NCBI RefSeq assembly: GCF_000092045.1 | Contig: NC_007765.1 | Location: 186,001-250,000 of the forward strand | Direction: 5' to 3' | Source: Rhizobium etli CFN 42 | GTDB taxonomy: Bacteria; Pseudomonadota; Alphaproteobacteria; Rhizobiales; Rhizobiaceae | Length of the DNA stretch: 64,000 nt | In this document: positions 51,217 through 61,103 of the stretch, piece after piece | Numbering within the stretch: position 1 is the first letter of the stretch | Layout of the letters: each line of letters starts with the position of its first letter | Notes under the pieces: model-generated | Told to the model about the DNA's origin: nothing | The model's input: only the letters and a program-made list of their open reading frames with translations | The model's database searches: none | Translations under genes and position numbers: made by a program

Positions 51217-51226
51217 AGGACAAGCC

Positions 51227-52432
51227 ATGACCGAAGCCTTTATCTGCGACTATATCAGGACGCCGATCGGCCGCTTCGCCGGCTCGCTCTCAGGGGTGCG
51301 CGCCGACGATCTCGGCGCCATCCCGCTGAAGGCGCTGATGGAGCGCAACGGCGCCGTCGACTGGGACGCCGTCGACGACGTTATCTTCGGCTGCGCCAAC
51401 CAGGCGGGCGAGGACAATCGCAACGTCGCGCGCATGTCGGTGCTCTTGGCCGGCCTGCCGGTCGCCGTCCCCGGCACGACGATCAACCGGCTCTGCGGTT
51501 CCGGGATGGATGCGGTGATCACGGCGGCACGCGCCATCCGCGCCGGCGAGGCCGAACTGATGATCGCCGGCGGCGTCGAAAGCATGTCGCGCGCGCCCTT
51601 CGTCATGCCGAAGGCCGAGACCGCCTTTTCGCGGACGGCCGAAATCCACGACACGACGATCGGCTGGCGCTTCATCAACCCTGTGATGAAGAAGCAATAT
51701 GGCGTCGATTCCATGCCGGAGACCGGCGAAAACGTCGCCGAGGATTATCATGTCAGCCGCGAGGATCAGGATGCCTTCGCGGTGCGCAGCCAGGCCAAGG
51801 CCGCCGCCGCCCAGGCGAGCGGACGATTGGCGAAGGAAATCACCCCGGTCACCATTCCGCAGCGCAAGGGCGATCCCGTCGTCGTCGACAGGGACGAACA
51901 TCCGCGTGCGACGACGATGGAGGCGCTGGCGAAACTCGCGACCCCCTTCAAAAAGGAAGGCGGCACGGTCACCGCAGGCAATGCCTCCGGCGTCAATGAC
52001 GGCGCGGCCGCGCTGATCGTCGCTTCGGAAGCGGCGGCGCGGAAATACGGCCTGACGCCGATCGCCCGTATCCTCGGCGGCGCCTCCGCCGCCGTTCCGC
52101 CTCGCGTCATGGGCGTCGGCCCGATTCCCGCCTCGCGCAAGCTGATGGCCCGGCTCGGCATGAACCAGGAACAATTCGACGTCATCGAACTCAACGAGGC
52201 GTTTGCCAGCCAGGGCCTGGCGGTGCTGCGCGCGCTCGGCATTGCCGATGACGATCAGCGGGTCAACCGCAATGGCGGCGCCATTGCCCTCGGCCATCCC
52301 TTGGGCATGTCGGGCGCCCGCATTACCGGCACGGCAGCGCTGGAGCTTGCCGAAGCCCGCGGAAAATACTCGCTGTCGACGATGTGCATTGGCGTCGGGC
52401 AGGGGATCGCAATCGCACTGGAAAGGGTTTGA
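51227..52432 (+). CDS. pcaF: 3-oxoadipyl-CoA thiolase
   Basis: A 401-residue thiolase splitting 3-oxoadipyl-CoA into acetyl-CoA and succinyl-CoA, the last step of the beta-ketoadipate pathway. Catalytic residues: Cys90 (NRLCGSGMDAV), His357 (GHPLGMSGAR), Cys387 (MCIGVGQGIA), plus NEAFASQG. ATG 51227 has AAGGACAAGCC. The upstream open frame to 51161 lies in pcaJ. Ring-cleavage genes (pcaGHBCD) are not in the window, so they are expected elsewhere. Confidence 0.94.
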   Translation: MTEAFICDYIRTPIGRFAGSLSGVRADDLGAIPLKALMERNGAVDWDAVDDVIFGCANQAGEDNRNVARMSVLLAGLPVAVPGTTINRLCGSGMDAVITAARAIRAGEAELMIAGGVESMSRAPFVMPKAETAFSRTAEIHDTTIGWRFINPVMKKQYGVDSMPETGENVAEDYHVSREDQDAFAVRSQAKAAAAQASGRLAKEITPVTIPQRKGDPVVVDRDEHPRATTMEALAKLATPFKKEGGTVTAGNASGVNDGAAALIVASEAAARKYGLTPIARILGGASAAVPPRVMGVGPIPASRKLMARLGMNQEQFDVIELNEAFASQGLAVLRALGIADDDQRVNRNGGAIALGHPLGMSGARITGTAALELAEARGKYSLSTMCIGVGQGIAIALERV

Positions 52433-52604
52433 GGGCGCGCACGTCAGATCCTGAGAGACCGCCACATCCCCAACTCCCGGCGCTCCAGCGCCATACCCAC
52501 CAATCACAGGCACAGATGCTGGGACCGGATGTCTCATTTGGCCGATGCACCAGGGCAGAGTGGTCGCAGGAGAGCCAGGGTACTCGCCGGGGCAGCGTGG
52601 CGTC

Positions 52605-53543
52605 TCAGCCCTCTAACACTCTTTCATGACGCTCGCGCAATGAGTTGAAGACGCTTCCGGGCAGCCTTAATCTCGTATCTTCGAAAAAACGCCGGTTCAA
52701 CCCGTCGAAGTCTGCATCCGGATCGGCCGTAAGCAAGGCGATCTCGTCAAAGAAATCCAGTTCGGAGTCCGAAAGCGTTGAATTGGGTGCGGGTTGTGAA
52801 CCCCAAACGTCCCAGGGCAGGACTTCGCGACCGTTGAGGGTGGCGAGGTCGCGGATCAGGTTTCCGGCGATGAACCACAGACCACGAAGCTGCGCGAACT
52901 CGATGCCGAACAAGTTCGGATCGAGTTCTCCGGTGCGGCATCTGCGCCAGGCGTCGGACGCGGTCAAGAATTGGTCGCGTGGAACGTCATGGATGTCGAA
53001 GCCAATTCCGAGCTTGCGGATGAAAACCTCGTCGAGCTGGCTGTCCAGCAGCGCCCAGCGTCCATCACTCGCGCTCCAGTATTCACAAACCCAGTGATCT
53101 TCGAATTTGCCGGGATTAAAGTAGGCGCCGAACCCTCCCCGGCCTCGAGCGGGAACGCCGTGGTGGCGAAGGATTGCGATGGACAGCAACATGTAGTGGC
53201 GGCAAATGCCGACCAGGCGCTTCCCGGGCGCCCGGGCACAGGAGAGCGGACGATCGTCAAGCGCCAGCAATGCATCAACCATCTTCTCGATAGGACGGAT
53301 ATGGCTTTCGGCGCGGCGCTCTTCGGGAACCTTGTAACCATAGAGTGGGTCTGCGGCGTGTTCGTAGATCAGCAGAGCCTGCACCGTGCGGGCGACCCCC
53401 GATGGATCGGACGGCAGCATATCGAGGAGTGCGGAATGGCGCCCGGGCGCGCTGAAGAGTGAATGCTTCGCATAATGTCGAAGATCGCGATGTTGAGCGC
53501 GGTCGTTGTGCTCGCGATGGTTGGAAAGGATTTCGACGTTCAT
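52605..53543 (-). CDS. Transglutaminase-like superfamily protein
   Basis: A 312-residue cytoplasmic protein with the papain-like transglutaminase triad: Cys114 (GICRHYMLL), His150 (FEDHWVCEYW), Asp167 (WALLDSQLD). The spacing is normal for bacterial transglutaminase-like cysteine proteases or peptide-modifying enzymes. No signal peptide. Substrate unknown. It stands alone, convergent with pcaF after 172 bp; its stop region is rich in inverted bases but I see no clear terminator. Confidence 0.85.
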   Translation of the reverse strand: MNVEILSNHREHNDRAQHRDLRHYAKHSLFSAPGRHSALLDMLPSDPSGVARTVQALLIYEHAADPLYGYKVPEERRAESHIRPIEKMVDALLALDDRPLSCARAPGKRLVGICRHYMLLSIAILRHHGVPARGRGGFGAYFNPGKFEDHWVCEYWSASDGRWALLDSQLDEVFIRKLGIGFDIHDVPRDQFLTASDAWRRCRTGELDPNLFGIEFAQLRGLWFIAGNLIRDLATLNGREVLPWDVWGSQPAPNSTLSDSELDFFDEIALLTADPDADFDGLNRRFFEDTRLRLPGSVFNSLRERHERVLEG

Positions 53544-53870
53544 ATTACAATCTCCTCGGGGCCAGATGCCGGTTCACTTGTCCTGCCACAGTGTTCAATC
53601 GGGTGTTTGATCCGCGTTGCGGAGATTTGAGCGCTGGTTCGTCCGCCGGCGGTGCATTCTCAGGCGAGCATCGCGGCATCACGGCACCGGAGCTTTCGGG
53701 AGCCCGCGCGAAAGTCACGGGTGGCGTTGTGGATCTGTGCCAGGCAAGGCGATAGCAGTTGCACTCGCGTATTCGAAAAAGGTCTGAGGCTGGTTACGCG
53801 TGGGGTTCCGGCACGTGCCGGCAGATCCGGGTCGGTTGCGCGCCAGATCAGGCTTCTGTAGAAATCGGGC
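53544..53870. other. Gap with a CCGGCACGTGCCGG palindrome
   Basis: A 327-bp region. The 14-bp perfect palindrome at 53808-53821 lies 50 bp before the GNAT gene and could be an operator. No gene recognised. Confidence 0.35.
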
Positions 53871-54353
53871 ATGCTGATCCGACCTGCAAACAACGAGGAC
53901 CGAAGTGCCATCTGGCGGATCATCGGCCCGACGATCCGTGCCGGCGAGACCTATGCGCTCGACCGCGATCTCTCGGAAGCCGATGCGCTCGCCTACTGGA
54001 TGGGGCCGGACCGCGAGACCTTCGTCGCCGAAGAGGGCGGCGTCATCCTCGGCACCTATTATATCAAGGCCAATCAGGCCGGCGGCGGGCGCCATGTCTG
54101 CAATTGCGGCTACATGACCGATGCCGCCGCGGCTAGCCGCGGCGTCGCCCGCCGAATGCATGAGCATTCGCTGGCGCACGCCCGCGCGCGGGGCTTTCGC
54201 GCCATGCAGTTCAACTTCGTAGTCAGCAGCAATCGCCGCGCCGTCGAGCTGTGGCAATCCCTCGGCTTCGACATCGTCGGCCGGCTGCCTGGCGTTTTCC
54301 TTCATCCCACGCAGGGTTACGTCGACGCCTTGGTGATGTTCCGCAATCTCTGA
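53871..54353 (+). CDS. GNAT-family N-acetyltransferase
   Basis: A 160-residue single-domain GNAT protein. Segments EEGGVILGTYYIKANQAGG, CNCGYMTDAAAASRGVARRMHEH (acetyl-CoA loop R-G-V-A-R-R-M) and NRRAVELWQSLGFDIVGRLPG are canonical. Acetylates an unknown small molecule or peptide. Independent of the neighbours: divergent from the transglutaminase gene and 136 bp before the MFS gene. Confidence 0.9.
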   Translation: MLIRPANNEDRSAIWRIIGPTIRAGETYALDRDLSEADALAYWMGPDRETFVAEEGGVILGTYYIKANQAGGGRHVCNCGYMTDAAAASRGVARRMHEHSLAHARARGFRAMQFNFVVSSNRRAVELWQSLGFDIVGRLPGVFLHPTQGYVDALVMFRNL

Positions 54354-54489
54354 ACAGCGCAACGGAAAAAAGATAGGAGGGGCTGTCGAAATCTCAGCGG
54401 TTCGAACGTCTTTAGATCGCGAGGCGCAGAGCGCGGCAGGCCGGCCGCATGTGCCCGATCACTTTTTCGGCGCGGGAGGTTATAAAGCC

Positions 54490-55704
54490 ATGAGTGTTTC
54501 CTATCGTTGGGTCATCGTCGCCGTCGGCGCTTTGATGTCGTGTGTTGCCATCGGCGCGATGTTCTCGCTGGCGATTTTCCAGGAACCGATCGCGACTGCG
54601 ACCGGCTGGTCGCATGTCGGCATTGCCAGCGCGATGACGCTGAATTTCATCGTCATGGGCTTCGGCGGCTTTCTCTGGGGGGCGGCCAGCGACCGCTTCG
54701 GCCCCCGCATCGTCGTGCTGATCGGCTCCGCACTGCTTGGCTTGGCGCTGGTTCTGGCGAGCCGGGCCGGGACGCTGATAGAATTCCAGCTGACCTACGG
54801 CCTCCTCGTCGGACTGGCCGCCAGCGCTTTCTTCGCGCCGATGATCGCGGCGACGACTGCCTGGTTCGATGTGAACCGCGGGCTTGCCGTGTCGCTCGTC
54901 TCCGCCGGCATGGGGGTGGCGCCGATGACGATTTCGCCTTTCGCCCGCTGGCTGATCTCGGCCTATGAATGGCGCCCCGCCATGCTGATCATCGGCATTG
55001 CCACCTGGGTGCTGCTGGTGCCTGCCGCCCTGCTGGTCCGGCGCCCGCCTGCCGAGAGCGTCGATGCCGGCACCGAGTTTGCCGCGGAGGGCGCCCGGCC
55101 GCAGCTGTCGAAAGTCTTCCGCTCGCCGCAATTCATCGTGCTCGGCCTCACCTTCTTTGCCTGCTGTGCGGCGCATTCCGGCCCGATCTTCCACATGGTA
55201 AATTATGCGACGATCTGCGGCGTCGCACCGATGGCGGCCGTCAGCATCTACAGTGTCGAAGGCCTGGCGGGCCTTGGCGGTCGGCTGCTCTATGGCAGCC
55301 TCGCCGACCGGATCGGCGTGAAGCCGGTGCTCGTTGCCGGCCTGCTGGTGCAGGCGGCGGCGCTCGCGACCTATCTCCTGGTCAGCGAATTGACGGAGTT
55401 CTATGCGCTCGCCGTCGTCTTCGGGAGTGCCTATGGCGGCGTGATGCCGCTCTATGCGGTGCTGGCGCGGGAATATTTCGGCCAGCGCATCATCGGCACT
55501 GTCCTTGGCGCGGCGACTATGCTCTCCAGCCTCGGCATGGCCTTCGGCCCTCTCATCGGCGGCTGGATATTCGATACTTTCGCCAATTATTCCTGGCTGT
55601 TCATCGGCTCGGCCATGGTCGGACTCGGCGCGGCGGCGATCGCGCTTGCTTTTCCGCCTCTTGCCAGGCGGGAGCCGCAGCCGGCTTTCGGTGTGTCTTC
55701 CTAA
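54490..55704 (+). CDS. MFS transporter (oxalate/formate antiporter-like)
   Basis: A 404-residue carrier with 12 hydrophobic helices. Loop 2-3 carries GAASDRFGPRIVVLIGS, and the second half has the repeat GSLADRIGVKPVLVAG. The family is monocarboxylate/oxalate-type MFS. Substrate unknown. ATG 54490 has GGGAGG 11 bases upstream. Confidence 0.88.
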   Translation: MSVSYRWVIVAVGALMSCVAIGAMFSLAIFQEPIATATGWSHVGIASAMTLNFIVMGFGGFLWGAASDRFGPRIVVLIGSALLGLALVLASRAGTLIEFQLTYGLLVGLAASAFFAPMIAATTAWFDVNRGLAVSLVSAGMGVAPMTISPFARWLISAYEWRPAMLIIGIATWVLLVPAALLVRRPPAESVDAGTEFAAEGARPQLSKVFRSPQFIVLGLTFFACCAAHSGPIFHMVNYATICGVAPMAAVSIYSVEGLAGLGGRLLYGSLADRIGVKPVLVAGLLVQAAALATYLLVSELTEFYALAVVFGSAYGGVMPLYAVLAREYFGQRIIGTVLGAATMLSSLGMAFGPLIGGWIFDTFANYSWLFIGSAMVGLGAAAIALAFPPLARREPQPAFGVSS

Positions 55705-55896
55705 CAATTTCTTCCAAGGTCCAGTGAACGTCCTCCGGCGGGCATCGGCGATGATGCCCGCTGAGAGAAATTCGAGGTGTCGCAAGGACCTCGGCTCTCG
55801 CCATTTCGTGCATTGCCCTTCTTAGATTTCGGCTGGTAGACTTCCCCTGCCTGTTTCATCACCTATGTCTCTGTTTTTCCGGGAGGCGTCATAGCC

Positions 55897-56691
55897 ATGA
55901 CAGAACTTGCTCAAATGCTCTCATCCATCAAATTGCCGGATCTATCAGGCAAGGCGGTGCTGATCACGGGCGCCTCGACTGGGATTGGGGCGGCGGTTGC
56001 CCGCGCCTTTGCGGCGCAAGGCGCCAAGGTGGGCGTGCATTACAACGCCAGCCGCGAGCCGGCGGAGAAGCTCGGCGAAGAGATCCGGGCTGCTGGCGGC
56101 ACGGTGCATCTGATCCAGGGCGACGTGTCGCGGGAAGGGGAGACCGAGCGTGTCGTCGAGGAGACGGCCAAGACCTTCGGCCATCTCGACGGGCTGATCA
56201 ACAATGCCGGCGGCATGCTGGGGCGCAAGCCGACCTCGGAATATACCGACGCCCATTATGCCGCCGTCATGGACCTCAATGCCCGCTCGGTGCTGGCGGC
56301 GACGCGTGCCGCCCATCCCTGGTTGAAGAAGCAGGGCGGCTTCATCATCAACACCACCTCGATCGCCGCACGCAACGGCGGCGGCAATGGCGCGGTCCTC
56401 TACGCCGCCTCCAAGGGCTTCGTCTCGACGATCACGCGCGGCCATGCCAAGGAGTTCATCGCCGACAGGATCCGCGTCAACGCCGTGGCTCCGGGTGTGA
56501 TCGCCACGCCCTTCCACGAGCGTTATACCAATGACGAGCAGATGGAGCTGCAACGCAGGTCGATCCCGATGGGCTTCGTCGGCACATCGGAGGATTGCGT
56601 TGGGGCCTATCTCTTCCTCGCTTCGCCGACGCTCTCGGGCTACATCACCGGCCAGGTCATCGAGGTCAACGGCGGCCAGCTGATGCCGTAA
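55897..56691 (+). CDS. SDR-family oxidoreductase
   Basis: A 264-residue short-chain dehydrogenase: TGASTGIG, NNAGG, Ser and catalytic YAASK, PGVIATPF. Strand 2 (VHYNASREPAE) lacks an acidic residue, so NADP is plausible. GGGAGGCGTCATAGCC precedes ATG 55897. Substrate unknown; 98 bp before glgX, not clearly co-functional. Confidence 0.88.
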   Translation: MTELAQMLSSIKLPDLSGKAVLITGASTGIGAAVARAFAAQGAKVGVHYNASREPAEKLGEEIRAAGGTVHLIQGDVSREGETERVVEETAKTFGHLDGLINNAGGMLGRKPTSEYTDAHYAAVMDLNARSVLAATRAAHPWLKKQGGFIINTTSIAARNGGGNGAVLYAASKGFVSTITRGHAKEFIADRIRVNAVAPGVIATPFHERYTNDEQMELQRRSIPMGFVGTSEDCVGAYLFLASPTLSGYITGQVIEVNGGQLMP

Positions 56692-56789
56692 ACGCTTCGA
56701 TCGGCAAACGACGGCGTTCGCTTTTCCCCTACGGAACTTTCGAACCACCTTCACGTTTCCCGCTTGGTCTTTTCATCAAGCGGGGCGCC

Positions 56790-58946
56790 ATGAGCTTTTC
56801 ATTTTCGGAACTCGACTTCCTCAAGCCGGAGCTGGGGGCGGAGTATACGGGTTCCGGTACTCATTTTGCCGTCTTCTCTGCGCATGCCGAACAGATCGAG
56901 CTCTGCCTGTTTTCCCCTGACGGAAAGGATGAGATCGCCCGGCTGCCCTTGCCCAAACGCGAGGGCGACATCTGGTCGGGCTATATAGCCGGTATCGGAC
57001 CGGGCACCGTATACGGCTATCGCGCCCATGGCCCCTATGATCCCAGTGCCGGCCATCGCTTCAACCCGAACAAGCTGCTGCTCGACCCCTATGCCAAGCA
57101 GGTGACGGGCGAGCTGCAATGGCATGATGCGCTGTTCGGCTATCGGATCGGCGAGGACGATCTTTCCTTCGACGACCGTGACAGCGCGCCCTTCATGGTC
57201 AAGGGCGTCGTGCAGGATCCGGATTTCGACTGGGCGGGTGAAGAGGCGATCCGGCGGCCCTGGCCGGATACCATTATCTACGAGGCGCATGTGCGCGGCC
57301 TGACGATGACGCATCCGAAAGTGCCCGACCGGCTGCGCGGCACCTTTCTCGGCATGTGCAGCGATCCGATCATCGACCACCTCATCAAGCTCGGTGTCTC
57401 GGCGATCGAGCTGCTGCCGATCCAGTATTTCGTCGACGACCGCTATCTCCTGGAAAAAAGGCTAAGGAACTATTGGGGCTATCAGACGCTCGGCTTCTTC
57501 GCGCCGCAATCGCGCTATCTCTCGAGTGACAAGATCACCGAAATCAAGACCATGGTAAAGAGGTTCCATGCGGCCGGCATTGAGGTCATCATGGACGTGG
57601 TCTACAACCATACGGCCGAAGGCAGCGAGAAAGGGCCGACGCTCTCCTTCCGCGGGCTCGACAATGCGAGTTATTACATCCTCTCTCCCGATGATCCCCG
57701 CCATACCTTCGATACGACGGGAACCGGCAACACGCTGAATGTCGCCAATCCCATGGTGATGCGCATGGTGCTCGACAGCCTGCGCTATTGGGTCGGCGTC
57801 ATGCATATCGACGGTTTCCGTTTCGATCTTGCCAGCACACTCGGGCGACAGGATCTGGAATTCGACCGCCAGGGGCTGTTCTTTGGCGCCATTCGCCAGG
57901 ATCCGATCCTTGCCGGCGTCAAGCTGATCGCCGAGCCCTGGGATATCGGCGCGGGCGGGTATCAGGTCGGCGGTTTCCCCCATCCCTTCCGCGAGTGGAA
58001 CGACAAGTTCCGCGACGACGTGCGCCGTTTCTGGAAGGGCGACGGCGGCATGGTGTCGGAGCTGGCGGCGCGCATCACCGGCTCGGCGCCGCAATTCAAT
58101 CACTCCGATCGGGGCGCGACCTCCTCGATCAATCTTCTGTCGGCCCATGACGGCTTCACGCTGATGGATACGGTTTCCTTCGACGGCAAGCACAACGAGG
58201 CGAACGGCGAGGATAATCGGGACGGTCATTCGGACAATCATTCCGACAATATGGGCGTCGAGGGCGCCACCGATAATGCTGACATCAACGCGGCGCGTGC
58301 ACGCCGCCGCCGCAACATGATGGCGACGCTGATGCTCTCCCAGGGTGTGCCGATGATCCTGGCCGGCGACGAGCTTGGCAACAGCCAGGGCGGCAACAAC
58401 AACGCCTATTGCCAGGACAATGAGACCGGCTGGACGGGTTGGGATGGGCTCGAGGATCCCTTCCTCGATTTCTGCAGGCAGGCGGTCGCCTTCCGCAAAG
58501 CCCATCCCGTCCTGCGCCAGGAGCGGTTCCTGACCGGTGAGACCAGCGAGGACGGGCGGATCGAGATCGCCTGGTACAAGCCGGACGGCAATTTCATGGA
58601 CGATGCGGCCTGGAACGACGATGGATTGCAGGTCCTCGGCGTGTACTTCTCGAAGAGCGTGCACGCACTCGATACGGAGAAGATGGATGACCTCTTCCTC
58701 GTCTTCAACGCCGGCGGTGATTGCGAAGTTCATCTGCCCATCGTGAACGGACTGAAACAGTGGTCACGGGTTCTCGACACCGGGGCTGAGACCGGTGCTT
58801 TCGACGTGCACGACGAGGTCAATCCCGTCATGGTCTATACCCAGAGCGTGGCCGTCTTCGCGCCGACAGGCCAGACCCAACCGCCGGAAGGGGCGACCAA
58901 AGCCCAGCGGCGCCGGTGGTTTCAGCTCGGCCGCTGGGGCAAATAG
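56790..58946 (+). CDS. glgX: Glycogen debranching enzyme GlgX
   Basis: A 718-residue GH13 isoamylase-type enzyme that removes alpha-1,6 branches of glycogen limit dextrins. N-terminal CBM48-like domain (GTHFAVFSAHAEQIELCLF ... WSGYIAGIGPGTVYGYRAHG), then the catalytic barrel: VIMDVVYNHTAEG, GFRFDLAS (nucleophile Asp346), KLIAEPWD (acid/base Glu382), and SAHDGFTLMD. ATG 56790 matches the domain start; the frame is open upstream into the SDR gene but without similarity. A separate glg operon is not seen here. Confidence 0.94.
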   Translation: MSFSFSELDFLKPELGAEYTGSGTHFAVFSAHAEQIELCLFSPDGKDEIARLPLPKREGDIWSGYIAGIGPGTVYGYRAHGPYDPSAGHRFNPNKLLLDPYAKQVTGELQWHDALFGYRIGEDDLSFDDRDSAPFMVKGVVQDPDFDWAGEEAIRRPWPDTIIYEAHVRGLTMTHPKVPDRLRGTFLGMCSDPIIDHLIKLGVSAIELLPIQYFVDDRYLLEKRLRNYWGYQTLGFFAPQSRYLSSDKITEIKTMVKRFHAAGIEVIMDVVYNHTAEGSEKGPTLSFRGLDNASYYILSPDDPRHTFDTTGTGNTLNVANPMVMRMVLDSLRYWVGVMHIDGFRFDLASTLGRQDLEFDRQGLFFGAIRQDPILAGVKLIAEPWDIGAGGYQVGGFPHPFREWNDKFRDDVRRFWKGDGGMVSELAARITGSAPQFNHSDRGATSSINLLSAHDGFTLMDTVSFDGKHNEANGEDNRDGHSDNHSDNMGVEGATDNADINAARARRRRNMMATLMLSQGVPMILAGDELGNSQGGNNNAYCQDNETGWTGWDGLEDPFLDFCRQAVAFRKAHPVLRQERFLTGETSEDGRIEIAWYKPDGNFMDDAAWNDDGLQVLGVYFSKSVHALDTEKMDDLFLVFNAGGDCEVHLPIVNGLKQWSRVLDTGAETGAFDVHDEVNPVMVYTQSVAVFAPTGQTQPPEGATKAQRRRWFQLGRWGK

Positions 58947-58961
58947 CAGGTCGTCAACAGC

Positions 58962-59990
58962 ATGAATGCCGAAACAATTACCGAACTTGGCCTGATCTAT
59001 GTCAGCGATACCGAACCGGGCATCCGCAGGCGAAGGAAAGGCAAGGGCTTCAGCTATGTGATGCCTGACGGTACAACGCTTTCCGATGAATCACAGCGGG
59101 CGCGCATCGGCGCGCTCGGACTTCCGCCAGCCTACGAGAATGTCTGGATCTGTCTCTACGAGAACGGTCATCTGCAGGCGACCGGCATAGACGCGCGCGG
59201 GCGAAAACAATACCGCTATCACAAGGACTGGCAATCGTTCCGCAGCGCCGGGAAGTTCTACCAGCTTATCGAATTCGGTCAGGCACTGCCCAAGATCCGC
59301 CGCACCGTCCTGCGGCATCTCGACACCGGTGCCGAGGATGTCAACGGCGTGCTGGCGGCTCTGACGACACTGCTCGACGAGGCGCATCTGCGGGTCGGCA
59401 ATCAGGCCTATGTTAGGGAGAACGGCACCTATGGCGCAACGACCCTGCTGAAGCGACATCTGAAAATCGTCGACGGGCGGATCGAGCTCAAATTCCGGGC
59501 CAAGGGCGGCAAGCGCGTGCAGCGCAGCCTCAAGCATCCGAGGCTACAGAAAATCCTGGAAGAAATTTCCGACCTTCCCGGCCGCCAGCTCTTCGTCTGG
59601 AAGGATGACAGCGGCGCGCTGAAACCGGTCGATTCTGGCCGGCTGAATGCCTATCTGGCCGAAATATCGGGGGTTCCGATTTCCGCCAAGACCTTCCGCA
59701 CTTGGGCTGGATCGCTGGCGGCCTTCGGTCTGGCCCGCGAAAGGATCGTCGGCGGCGGCCGGCCGACGGTGAAGGAAATGTCGGAGGCTGCGGCCGAGGC
59801 GCTGCACAATACGCCGGCGATCTCACGCTCGAGCTATATCCATCCGGCAATCATCGCGCTCGCCGGCAATGATCATCCTTTGATCGAGGGCGGCAGCGAG
59901 CCGCTGCGGGGCCTGCGGGCTGAAGAAAACAGGCTGCTTGATTTCCTCATACGCGAGACCGAACTGAACTCTTCAGCTCCCGGCGTCTAG
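58962..59990 (+). CDS. Type IB DNA topoisomerase
   Basis: A 342-residue poxvirus/bacterial-type IB topoisomerase relaxing supercoils through a 3'-phosphotyrosine. N-terminal RRRKGKGFSYVMPDGTTLSDE, active-site residues in RHLD and KRHLKIV/FRAKGGKRVQR, KTFRTWAGSLAAFGL, and catalytic Tyr292 in SRSSYIHPAI. It starts 15 bp after glgX. Its 3' end overlaps the convergent GST gene by 18 bp. Confidence 0.92.
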   Translation: MNAETITELGLIYVSDTEPGIRRRRKGKGFSYVMPDGTTLSDESQRARIGALGLPPAYENVWICLYENGHLQATGIDARGRKQYRYHKDWQSFRSAGKFYQLIEFGQALPKIRRTVLRHLDTGAEDVNGVLAALTTLLDEAHLRVGNQAYVRENGTYGATTLLKRHLKIVDGRIELKFRAKGGKRVQRSLKHPRLQKILEEISDLPGRQLFVWKDDSGALKPVDSGRLNAYLAEISGVPISAKTFRTWAGSLAAFGLARERIVGGGRPTVKEMSEAAAEALHNTPAISRSSYIHPAIIALAGNDHPLIEGGSEPLRGLRAEENRLLDFLIRETELNSSAPGV

Positions 59991-60698
59991 CTCCGGATAG
60001 CGTCTGAAAATCCCTTCCTCGTTGAAGGCGAGGCGGCGAGGGGAGGCGAGATAACGGGCGATGTTCGGGCGCTTCGCCACCGCATCATGCAGGGCAAGGA
60101 GAGCGGGATATTCGGCCTTGCTCTTCTTCATGGCTTTGGGAAAGGCGTAGGTGAGGCCCTCGATCATTTGGAAAAGCGAAAGGTCGACATAGGTGAGCGC
60201 ATTGCCCACCATGTGATTGGGGCCTTGCGGATTTCGCGTCAGCACGCGCTCGAAATAACCCAGGAATTTAGGAATGCGGTCCCGGATGAAGGCAGACGAG
60301 CGGGCTTTGGCTTCCTGCTTCTGGTCTTCGTAATAAAGCGATAGGTCGATCGGGTGGTGCGTATCGTGCGCTTCGGCGACGAAATCGGTGATGGTGAGCT
60401 GCAGGCCGTTGGCGACAAAGCGAAGGCTTTCGTCCTCCGGCGCAAGGCCGAGCTTCGGTCCAAGGTAAAACAGGATGTTGGCGACGTGCGGGATGAGGAG
60501 GTCGCCGTCCTTCAGGAAGGGCGGAGCGAAGGGAATGTGCGGCTCGCCTTCGCTCTTCATGATCTCGAGCATGGCGCCTGTTCCCCGGCCTGGCTGACGC
60601 GTGACGTCGACGTAGTCGGCGCCGGCTTCCTCCAGCGCCAAGCGCACGAATTCGCCGCGGCCCTGAATGCCGTCCCAATAATAAAGCTCATATGCCAT
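59973..60698 (-). CDS. Glutathione S-transferase family protein
   Basis: A 241-residue GST: thioredoxin-fold N-domain (MAYELYYWDGIQGRGEFVRL, FAPPFLKDGDLLIPH) and an all-helical C-domain (TYVDLSLFQMIEGLTYAFP). Probably a sigma- or mu-like eukaryotic-type class by the long N-domain linker. ATG 60698 has GAGG; a TTG two codons earlier is unlikely. 2 bp after the DUF3175 stop, so co-transcribed with it. Convergent overlap with the topoisomerase 3' end. Confidence 0.87.
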   Translation of the reverse strand: MAYELYYWDGIQGRGEFVRLALEEAGADYVDVTRQPGRGTGAMLEIMKSEGEPHIPFAPPFLKDGDLLIPHVANILFYLGPKLGLAPEDESLRFVANGLQLTITDFVAEAHDTHHPIDLSLYYEDQKQEAKARSSAFIRDRIPKFLGYFERVLTRNPQGPNHMVGNALTYVDLSLFQMIEGLTYAFPKAMKKSKAEYPALLALHDAVAKRPNIARYLASPRRLAFNEEGIFRRYPELDAGS

Positions 60699-60700
60699 GC

Positions 60701-60991
60701 TCAATGCCTCGGTTGACGACCGAAGTCTTTTCGCAGTTCGTCCTTGGTCTTTTCAAGGGTGCCGCGCCGCTTTTTCGACAGCTGCTCGCCGGCGCGGTTG
60801 ATGTAGAAAGTCAGCATCGACATGGCAGCGCGAAACGGGCTCGACCTGCGGCGATCGCTATGCTCGGCGGAGTGCTTGATCGACCGGGCAATTTTCTTCG
60901 GATCGTCCGATTTGAACACGCCTTCCTTGAGATCCATCGCGTTGCTGTGTTCGGTTACGTCCTGCGACCATTTCTTTTTCGATTTGGTCAT
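60701..60991 (-). CDS. DUF3175 protein
   Basis: A 96-residue basic protein with the DUF3175 signature: DLKEGVFKSDDPKKIARSIKH, SAEHSDRR, then AMSMLTFYINRAGEQLSKKRR. Function unknown; often found near DNA-repair or stress genes in rhizobia. The start at 60991 fits the conserved MTKSKKKWSQDV. Second gene of a minus-strand group with the small basic protein (61104-61418) and the GST. Confidence 0.88.
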   Translation of the reverse strand: MTKSKKKWSQDVTEHSNAMDLKEGVFKSDDPKKIARSIKHSAEHSDRRRSSPFRAAMSMLTFYINRAGEQLSKKRRGTLEKTKDELRKDFGRQPRH

Positions 60992-61103
60992 GGCGAAAAT
61001 TCCTTTTGCCGGACGGGCTGGCGATAGGCTGACGCCTGCCGATCCTCGATTCCAGAGTTGAAGCATGATGCCGGGCGAGACGCTTACACCCTTCGGCACA
61101 TGC

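Noticed and set aside
53808..53821. CCGGCACGTGCCGG palindrome as an origin or recombination site
   Set aside because: Single copy, short, with no neighbouring repeats or recombinase; kept only as a possible operator.
54412..55785. 457-codon minus-strand frame
   Set aside because: Mirror of the MFS transporter; no domain or start signal.
57462..58733. 423-codon minus-strand frame
   Set aside because: Mirror of glgX.
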